From an uncultured delta proteobacterium (lineage in GTDB: Bacteria > UBA10199 > GCA-002796325 > 1-14-0-20-49-13), in contig CAIPVD010000347.1 in NCBI GenBank assembly GCA_903868375.1, positions 1 through 10,392 of the forward strand: 10,392 nt of DNA. The letters run 5' to 3'. The notes below the pieces were generated by a model, which ran no database searches, was not told where the DNA came from, and saw only the letters and a list, made by a program, of their open reading frames with translations. Of the stretch, positions 6,924 through 10,392 are shown piece after piece. The position numbers and the translations under genes are program-made. Numbering within the stretch: position 1 is the stretch's first letter; each line of letters opens with the position of its first letter.

Positions 6924-7694
6924 TCAGCTTCTTACAACTCCATCTATCGGGCTCGAAGCCGTAGCGTACAATTTTTTGGGAATACGCCCTGCTTCAAATG
7001 AAAGGCGGCCACCTTCCACCGCGTTCTTCATCGCAACCGCCATCTTAATTGGATCCTTAGCTCCTGCAATGCCCGTGTTCATCAGCACCGCCGTGCAACC
7101 AAGCTCCAAAGCGATTGCGGCATCGGATGCGCAGCCAACTCCCGCATCGACTATTACCGGCAGCTTCACCGTCTCTAAGATTATCTGCAAATTTGTTGGA
7201 TTTCTAATTCCAAGTCCTGAACCTATCGGCGCGGCGAGCGGCATAACCGCGGCGCAACCTATGTCCTCAAGCTTCTTACACATAATTGGATCATCCGCGC
7301 AATATGGCAACACAACGAATCCGTCCTTAACTAGCATCTTCGCTGCCTCAAGCAAGCCTTCATTATCGGGGAAGAGCGTCTTTTCATTTCCAAGAACTTC
7401 GAGCTTTACCCAATTTGTTCCAAACGCCTCACGCGCAAGGTGCGAAGTAAGAACGGCGTCTTTCACGTTGTAGCAGCCGGCAGTGTTCGGGAGTATCCAA
7501 TATTTTTTGCGGTCGATGAAGTTGAGTAGATTTTCCTCGCGCGTGCCATCTAACTTCACGCGCCGAAGAGCTACGGTCACGACTTCAGTTCCGCTCTGTT
7601 CAAGCGCCGTCTGCATCTGCTCGAAGCTAGCATACTTGCCCGTGCCGACCATAAGCCGCGACGTGAACTCTTTATTTGCAATTTTGTATGACAT
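6924..7694 (-). CDS. thiG: Thiazole synthase
   Basis: ThiG builds the thiamin thiazole phosphate from deoxyxylulose phosphate, dehydroglycine/iminoglycine and the ThiS thiocarboxylate. The 256-residue product shows the (beta/alpha)8 family blocks SRLMVGTGKY (12-21), ILPNTAGC (67-74), NWVKLEVLG (94-102) with the expected Schiff-base Lys97, MPLAAPIGSGLGI (151-163) and IVDAGVGCASDAA (181-193). Length is normal. The ATG at 7694 sits six bases after a strong GGAGGAGG; a TTG at 7700 would touch the RBS and is rejected. The thiS stop falls at 7697-7699 between RBS and ATG, so the two are translationally coupled, fitting the ThiS-ThiG complex. It is followed by the inverted repeat and then thiC. Confidence 0.97.
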   Translation of the reverse strand: MSYKIANKEFTSRLMVGTGKYASFEQMQTALEQSGTEVVTVALRRVKLDGTREENLLNFIDRKKYWILPNTAGCYNVKDAVLTSHLAREAFGTNWVKLEVLGNEKTLFPDNEGLLEAAKMLVKDGFVVLPYCADDPIMCKKLEDIGCAAVMPLAAPIGSGLGIRNPTNLQIILETVKLPVIVDAGVGCASDAAIALELGCTAVLMNTGIAGAKDPIKMAVAMKNAVEGGRLSFEAGRIPKKLYATASSPIDGVVRS

Positions 7695-7696
7695 TT

Positions 7697-7900
7697 TCAA
7701 CCTCCTCCAACTGCATGAATCACTTCTATCCTATCCCCTTCGCTTATCTTTGTAGCCGCATGTTCCGAACGCGGAATGACCTTATCATTCACCGCCACCG
7801 CCAGATAAGGTGCGTTAAGTTTTAATTGGACGAGAAGGTCGGAAAGAAGCTTCGGATCACCGATCTCCTGCCTGTCACCGTTGAGCGTTATATGTGCCAT
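7697..7900 (-). CDS. thiS: Sulfur carrier protein ThiS
   Basis: This 67-residue ubiquitin-like protein carries sulfur as a C-terminal thiocarboxylate for ThiG. Recognition rests on the size, the short beta start (MAHITLNGD), the internal LAVAVNDKVIPR block, DRIEVIHAVGGG near the end and the diglycine C-terminus, here three Gly. The Gly-Gly end is the residue pair adenylated by ThiF, which is not in this window. No ThiH, ThiO, ThiE or ThiD is visible here either. The ATG at 7900 has no obvious RBS. The gene is first in the thi run, and the 60-base spacer upstream shows no TPP-riboswitch core. Confidence 0.95.
   Translation of the reverse strand: MAHITLNGDRQEIGDPKLLSDLLVQLKLNAPYLAVAVNDKVIPRSEHAATKISEGDRIEVIHAVGGG
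7701..7708 (-). promoter_or_regulatory. Strong ribosome binding site for thiG inside the end of thiS
   Basis: GGAGGAGG on the minus strand lies six bases before the thiG ATG, inside the last Gly codons of thiS. One stretch therefore encodes the essential Gly-Gly tail and recruits ribosomes for the partner enzyme. Confidence 0.85.
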
Positions 7901-7961
7901 AACGATTTGCGGTGGTAGCAGTTTGAGTATAGTTTGTCAACGGTTTGACTAATGCTTTGCC

Positions 7962-8004
7962 AGAAACAAAAAGGGCCGAAAGGTTTGTAGCCCTTTCAGC
8001 CCTT
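7962..8004 (-). terminator. Intrinsic terminator of the left exported-protein cassette
   Basis: Arms 7971-7984 and 7991-8004 (AAGGGCCGAAAGG with CCTTTCAGCCCTT) form a long stem with one or two mismatches and a short loop. On the minus strand it is followed by TTTTTGTTTC. It lies 28 bases past the stop at 8033. The same hairpin and flank recur at 9192-9228. Confidence 0.8.
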
Positions 8005-8032
8005 GTAAATATCACTGGTTTATCTAAGCTAT

Positions 8033-8470
8033 CTATTTTCCACACAGCTTACCATCATAGTAATAGCATTTTAAACTCGGAAGGATTGCGTTAAATACCC
8101 TTGCTGGATTAGGTAATCCGGACAGAACTACTGTTTCGCTAGAATATTGATAAGCAGAAAAACCTTGAACTATTGAAACTTCATTAATTTCACAATCTCC
8201 ACTTCCATTCGGAGTTTGCCCAAACCACGCTACGCCATTGCCGGTCATCTGGACGAACATTTCTTTACCCTGATAAACACTAGACCATGTCGGATACACA
8301 TTGAAAGATTGAGATTGACCTTTTATCATACAGTTGAATTGCATTCCAACGTTTTCTTGCTTCAAAGAACCATCAATCAGTTTTGATTTGAATGCATTGT
8401 ATATATCATTTCCCTCTGCAATACCTCTTAAATAGCGACTATTAAAAAAATCTACAACACTGAGACATGT
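8033..8470 (-). pseudogene. Frameshifted C-terminal part of the left exported protein
   Basis: This frame is open from about 8470 to the TAG at 8033-8035 (about 145 codons) and overlaps the end of the upstream fragment. It has no signal peptide and no convincing start: a TTG at 8365 and an ATG at 8344 both lack a good RBS. Read as a continuation of the upstream frame it gives HVSVVDFFNSRYLRG and then a Cys-containing domain ending KCYYYDGKLCGK. The paralogue at 9256-10134 ends DLYYNGK and has Cys at comparable places (FNC/EKC, GDC/YDC). Joining the two fragments gives about 304 residues against 292 in the paralogue. I infer one gene broken by a one-base deletion (or two-base insertion) between 8455 and 8470. 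A sequencing error or a genuine second short gene is possible. Confidence 0.65.
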
Positions 8471-8946
8471 TTAGCCATAGCCCCAGCATAATTCCCGAGA
8501 TTCTCATACATCATACTCTCACAAGCACTACTGATTTGTGTATTTCTCGTATATAAATCAGAATTTGTGGTAGCCGACCCATTAGGAATCAATAACACAC
8601 AATCCGCCGCATTTTGTGATGAGCCCATAATATAGGCAAACATAGTCGGTGGATACTTATCACGCCATTTTACAAGTGTTGCATCTGGGGAAAAATGAAT
8701 ATTTTCAATCTCTCCAGAAGTTTGGATAAAATAATCCATCATCTTACTATTTATGACACTTGTTGTGGATGCTAGTGGTATTACCTGCTTAACAACTGGT
8801 ACCGTAACTGCTGGAGTTGTAACGCGTGATACCGCAGGCGCTGGTGTAACAGCTTTCGTTGCCGGCGCGGCTGTTGCCGCGATTACAACCATCGGCAAAG
8901 CCAGAGCTACAAGCACAAACACTGACCTAACGATCGTTTTCATCAT
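8452..8946 (-). CDS. Exported Cys-containing protein, left cassette, N-terminal part before a frameshift
   Basis: From the ATG at 8946 this 164-residue reading frame begins with a typical signal peptide (MMKTIVRS, then a hydrophobic stretch to about residue 23, VIA-AT cleavage region). A linker rich in Ala, Pro, Thr and Val runs to about residue 60, followed by a domain with Cys116 and Cys142. AAAGGGG five bases upstream supports the ATG at 8946 (or the adjacent one at 8943) over the in-frame ATG at 8991, which has no RBS and lies upstream of it. The frame stops at 8452, while the neighbouring frame continues the same protein. The signal peptide and upstream DNA are nearly the same as in 9256-10134, but the mature domain is barely similar. 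The family is not recognised. It is probably periplasmic or surface-exposed if made. Confidence 0.7.
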   Translation of the reverse strand: MMKTIVRSVFVLVALALPMVVIAATAAPATKAVTPAPAVSRVTTPAVTVPVVKQVIPLASTTSVINSKMMDYFIQTSGEIENIHFSPDATLVKWRDKYPPTMFAYIMGSSQNAADCVLLIPNGSATTNSDLYTRNTQISSACESMMYENLGNYAGAMAKHVSVL

Positions 8947-8951
8947 ATATG

Positions 8952-8958
8952 CCCCTTT
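8952..8958 (-). promoter_or_regulatory. Ribosome binding site, left cassette
   Basis: AAAGGGG lies five bases before the ATG at 8946 and eight before the ATG at 8943. It is conserved in the right cassette and decides against the upstream ATG at 8991. Confidence 0.7.
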
Positions 8959-8965
8959 GTTCAGA

Positions 8966-8988
8966 CGATGGGCTCCAATTAGCCATCG
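8966..8988 (-). promoter_or_regulatory. Leader hairpin (CGATGG stem), left cassette
   Basis: CGATGGGCT and AGCCATCG pair with one bulged base around a six-base loop, starting seven bases upstream of the RBS. The stem persists in the other cassette (10154-10176) despite loop changes, which suggests an RNA structure near the start site. Confidence 0.45.
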
Positions 8989-9002
8989 CATAAGTTAACG
9001 TA

Positions 9003-9022
9003 ATTCCCGCCAACGCGGGAAT
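9003..9022. repeat. ATTCCCGC-N4-GCGGGAAT inverted repeat, left cassette
   Basis: This is a perfect eight-base-pair stem with a CAAC loop. The sequence matches a widespread intergenic repeat type recognisable by its spurious peptide VIPA-x-AGI. It lies in the leader, between the TTTGA array and the RBS. Confidence 0.8.
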
Positions 9023-9075
9023 GACAAACATTCTATGATGCAAAAAAGATACCAATCGGCGTTTAGTATTAACTA

Positions 9076-9090
9076 TTTGATTTGATTTGA
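9076..9090. repeat. TTTGA tandem repeat, three units
   Basis: Three perfect TTTGA pentamers lie beside the 15-bp palindrome in the promoter region of the left cassette. The equivalent site upstream of the right cassette has five units. Confidence 0.9.
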
Positions 9091-9093
9091 ACA

Positions 9094-9108
9094 TTCTCGA
9101 TTCGAGAA
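9094..9108. promoter_or_regulatory. Perfect 15-bp palindrome, candidate operator
   Basis: TTCTCGA-T-TCGAGAA is perfectly symmetric around one base and identical in both cassettes. It lies 14 bases from the conserved TTGACG and three bases from the TTTGA array. Its position suggests a binding site for a dimeric regulator; no known operator is matched. Confidence 0.5.
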
Positions 9109-9191
9109 AATAATCCAAAACCGTCAAAAAAGCGAGCTTAATATTTGAGAATGACACCTCTTTGTTTTTTGCTGCATGCTTTGTCAGAAGC

Positions 9192-9228
9192 AAAAAGGGC
9201 TAAAAAGGTTTTTAAACCCTTTCAGCCC
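9192..9228 (-). terminator. Intrinsic terminator of the right cassette
   Basis: Arms 9197-9211 and 9214-9228 (GGGCTAAAAAGGTTT with AAACCCTTTCAGCCC) pair over about 13 of 15 positions, the innermost pairs forming the loop. On the minus strand they are followed by TTTTTG. It lies 27 bases past the stop of the 9256 gene. Both hairpin and flank (ATGCTTTG-x-CAGAA) match 7962-8004. Confidence 0.8.
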
Positions 9229-9255
9229 CATATAGTTTTATGGATAATCCACCAA

Positions 9256-10134
9256 TTACTTGCCATTATAATATAAATCTTGAACCGGTTTATCCATGTA
9301 GCCATCATATGATTCAGGATCGGTTGGTAGAAGTGGCGTAAACCAAGGTAACACAACTTCAATTGTAATTTTATATGCAGGTGTAGAATATGATATTAAA
9401 CCACTACTTCTCATTGAACAATCGTAACTATCATTGTAAATCTCAAATTCAATTGAAGGGCTTTCAGAAATTTTCCACTTATTATGAATCGTAGATGATT
9501 GCTGCGTATAAATGCTAACACATTTCTCGGAGCTAGCATTACTTATATTTTTACTAGATACACCTTTCATCGTTTTACCATAAGCATCATTTGCCAATGA
9601 TACAGCTGCATCAAACAATTCCTTATATTGTATCGCATTCTCGTTAATAGAATATGTGCGGCCTATCGCATTGGTAGAAGTAATATGTTTACACAACTCC
9701 ATCATTGAATCAGAACTGCTCTGCACGATGTTTGGCACGGCTGTCTCATTCATGTCACAAACAAAGAAAGTATCAGATTTATAATTAACAACACCCGCCA
9801 AAGTATGATTCGATTGTAAATGAACGTATATTACCCATCCAAATATTTGAACACCCGTTATTTTACTTAGCATGGCTTCATTTTTTAATACAGATTGTAT
9901 TGCATCAATATTTTGAGTCGAAACCGGAGATGGTGCAGGAATTACCTTTGGAACTGTTACAGCTGGTGCCGTCAGAACTGACGTTGCGGCTGTGGTTCGA
10001 GCAGTTACTGCCGGTGCCGGTGCAACGGTTACAGCCGTTTTTACTGTCGGTTGCACAGTTGTTGCTGCCATGACAATCATCGGCAAAGTAAGAACCGCAA
10101 GGACTAGCACTGATCTAACGATTGCTTTCATCAT
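9256..10134 (-). CDS. Exported Cys-containing protein of unknown family, right cassette
   Basis: From the ATG at 10134 this gene encodes 292 residues: a signal peptide (MMKAIVRSVLVLAVLTLPMI, cleavage near VMA-AT at about 23), a low-complexity Ala/Thr/Val/Pro linker to about residue 72, and a ~220-residue domain with Cys126, 148, 205 and 239, which could form two disulfides. No membrane anchor or lipobox follows, so a soluble periplasmic or secreted location is inferred. AAAGGGG at 10146-10140 supports this start (or the adjacent ATG at 10131) rather than the ATG at 10179. It is the intact paralogue of the broken gene at 8033-8946; leader and flanks are nearly identical while mature parts align only through scattered Cys and aromatic residues and a ...YY-x-GK end. 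The coding region is more A+T-rich than the metabolic genes. I do not recognise the domain and assign no function. Confidence 0.8.
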   Translation of the reverse strand: MMKAIVRSVLVLAVLTLPMIVMAATTVQPTVKTAVTVAPAPAVTARTTAATSVLTAPAVTVPKVIPAPSPVSTQNIDAIQSVLKNEAMLSKITGVQIFGWVIYVHLQSNHTLAGVVNYKSDTFFVCDMNETAVPNIVQSSSDSMMELCKHITSTNAIGRTYSINENAIQYKELFDAAVSLANDAYGKTMKGVSSKNISNASSEKCVSIYTQQSSTIHNKWKISESPSIEFEIYNDSYDCSMRSSGLISYSTPAYKITIEVVLPWFTPLLPTDPESYDGYMDKPVQDLYYNGK

Positions 10135-10139
10135 ATATG

Positions 10140-10146
10140 CCCCTTT
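10140..10146 (-). promoter_or_regulatory. Ribosome binding site, right cassette
   Basis: AAAGGGG lies five bases before the ATG at 10134 and eight before the ATG at 10131, as in the left cassette. Confidence 0.7.
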
Positions 10147-10153
10147 GTTCGGG

Positions 10154-10176
10154 CGATGGACTCCGATTAGCCATCG
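10154..10176 (-). promoter_or_regulatory. Leader hairpin (CGATGG stem), right cassette
   Basis: CGATGGACT and AGCCATCG pair with one bulge, at the same distance from the RBS as in the left cassette. Confidence 0.45.
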
Positions 10177-10191
10177 CATAATTTAAACGTC

Positions 10192-10211
10192 ATTCCCGCT
10201 TTCGCGGGAAC
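10192..10211. repeat. ATTCCCGC-N4-GCGGGAA(C) inverted repeat, right cassette
   Basis: This is a second copy of the intergenic hairpin at 9003-9022. Read as minus-strand RNA it has a GAAA tetraloop, and the terminal change leaves a G-U pair, so the stem is preserved. Confidence 0.8.
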
Positions 10212-10264
10212 GACAAACACTCTATAATGCAAAAAAGATACCAACCGGCACTTAGGATTAACTA

Positions 10265-10289
10265 TTTGATTTGATTTGATTTGATTTGA
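10265..10289. repeat. TTTGA tandem repeat, five units
   Basis: Five perfect TTTGA pentamers lie at the position where the left cassette has three. The ten-base difference is about one DNA helical turn. Confidence 0.9.
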
Positions 10290-10292
10290 ACA

Positions 10293-10307
10293 TTCTCGAT
10301 TCGAGAA
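10293..10307. promoter_or_regulatory. Perfect 15-bp palindrome, candidate operator (copy 2)
   Basis: TTCTCGA-T-TCGAGAA is unchanged from 9094-9108 although nearby bases differ, which supports selection on this site. Confidence 0.5.
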
Positions 10308-10340
10308 AATAATACAAAACCGTCAAAAAAGCGAGCTTAA

Positions 10341-10392
10341 TCATCGAATAACTTTTTTTATAGCTTCAACGAACGCACACGCAGACGAATAG
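10341..10392 (-). CDS. Possible C-terminal end of an upstream gene (cut by window edge)
   Basis: On the minus strand one frame is open from the window edge to a TGA at 10341-10343 and would encode 16 residues ending FVEAIKKVIR. This reads like a natural helical C-terminus, and its stop coincides with the abrupt upstream end of the repeated 5' block. Seventeen codons are too few to prove a gene, and the family cannot be told. Confidence 0.3.
   Translation of the reverse strand, partial: YSSACAFVEAIKKVIR

Larger units (their letters stand above)
8941..9142 (-). repeat. Conserved 5' block of the left cassette (copy 1)
   Basis: This stretch aligns almost end to end with 10129-10341 at roughly 90% identity by eye. 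Upstream to downstream on the minus strand it contains TTGACGG, a 15-bp palindrome, a TTTGA array, a T-run, a GC-rich hairpin, a CGATGG hairpin, AAAGGGG and the start codon. It must hold the promoter and leader of the gene, but I cannot place a convincing -10 box at proper spacing from TTGACG. Confidence 0.85.
10129..10341 (-). repeat. Conserved 5' block of the right cassette (copy 2)
   Basis: This is the counterpart of 8941-9142, with the same order of TTGACGG, palindrome, TTTGA array, hairpins and RBS. It is longer, chiefly because of two extra TTTGA units. Similarity to copy 1 stops abruptly at its upstream end, around 10341. Confidence 0.85.

Noticed and set aside
6901..7473. 190-residue plus-strand reading frame opposite thiG
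   Set aside because: It is a mirror of the thiG coding sequence with no RBS or recognisable motif. Similar long plus-strand frames opposite the kinase (1322-1738), plsC (4313-4678) and thiC (5786-6091) are rejected for the same reason.
8452..8470. Programmed -1 frameshifting in the left cassette
   Set aside because: No X-XXY-YYZ slippery heptamer or convincing downstream structure is seen, and the intact paralogue uses a single frame.
8947..8991. 15-residue N-terminal extension (MRWLIG...) of the exported proteins
   Set aside because: It is open in both cassettes, but the ATG has no RBS, the strong AAAGGGG lies inside it, and starting at MM gives a clean signal peptide. Two silent and two amino-acid-changing differences do not settle the matter.
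8927..9193. 88-residue minus-strand reading frame upstream of the left cassette
   Set aside because: It runs through the conserved 5' block, including the hairpin repeat (VIPALAGI), and enters the signal-peptide region out of frame; no RBS.
7953..10341. Integron cassette array or CRISPR
   Set aside because: No integrase, attC-like sites or regularly spaced short repeats; the units are ~1.2-kb paralogues that each carry their own 5' block.

Overview
The window is bacterial chromosome with dense, mostly minus-strand housekeeping genes in its first three quarters and a more A+T-rich accessory block in the last quarter. The Hanks-type kinase with a sensor-like domain, the short-form ThiC, the stand-alone glucose-6-phosphate isomerase and the interspersed hairpin repeats fit an uncultivated deltaproteobacterium-like or candidate-phylum lineage. 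This placement is inference and weak; nothing here fixes the taxonomy.

Layout. Positions 1-85 (minus) carry the first 28 codons of riboflavin synthase, cut by the window edge. Just upstream in the same direction are a membrane-anchored Ser/Thr protein kinase with a C-terminal Cache-like sensor (134-1678) and a protein with a JAB/MPN-like His-x-His...Ser-x-x-Asp motif (1727-2446). The only clear plus-strand gene is pgi (2562-3824). Its stop codon interlocks with that of a PlsC-type acyltransferase (3821-4690) arriving from the other side. The acyltransferase is the last gene of a three-gene minus-strand run: a small Cys-rich single-pass protein (5150-5395), a four-helix membrane protein (4687-5133) and plsC, the last two joined by an ATGA overlap. 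Upstream lies a thiamin operon thiS-thiG-thiC (7900 down to 5471). thiS and thiG are tightly coupled, and a ~140-bp A+T-rich imperfect inverted repeat sits between thiG and thiC.

The segment 7950-10392 holds two tandem, same-orientation cassettes. Each has a ~200-bp conserved 5' block, a near-identical signal peptide, an Ala/Pro/Thr/Val linker, a strongly diverged Cys-containing exported domain and a recurring 3' terminator. The 5' block contains a TTTGA pentamer array, a perfect 15-bp palindrome, two leader hairpins and a strong RBS. The right-hand cassette (9256-10134) is intact. The left-hand one (8033-8946) is broken by a one-base frameshift near 8455-8470. The two passenger domains match no family I recognise.

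Functional picture: riboflavin, thiamin and central carbon metabolism, lipid acylation and kinase signalling on the left; on the right a duplicated exported-protein locus with a constant front end and a variable passenger. The right-hand locus is the most unusual part of the window.
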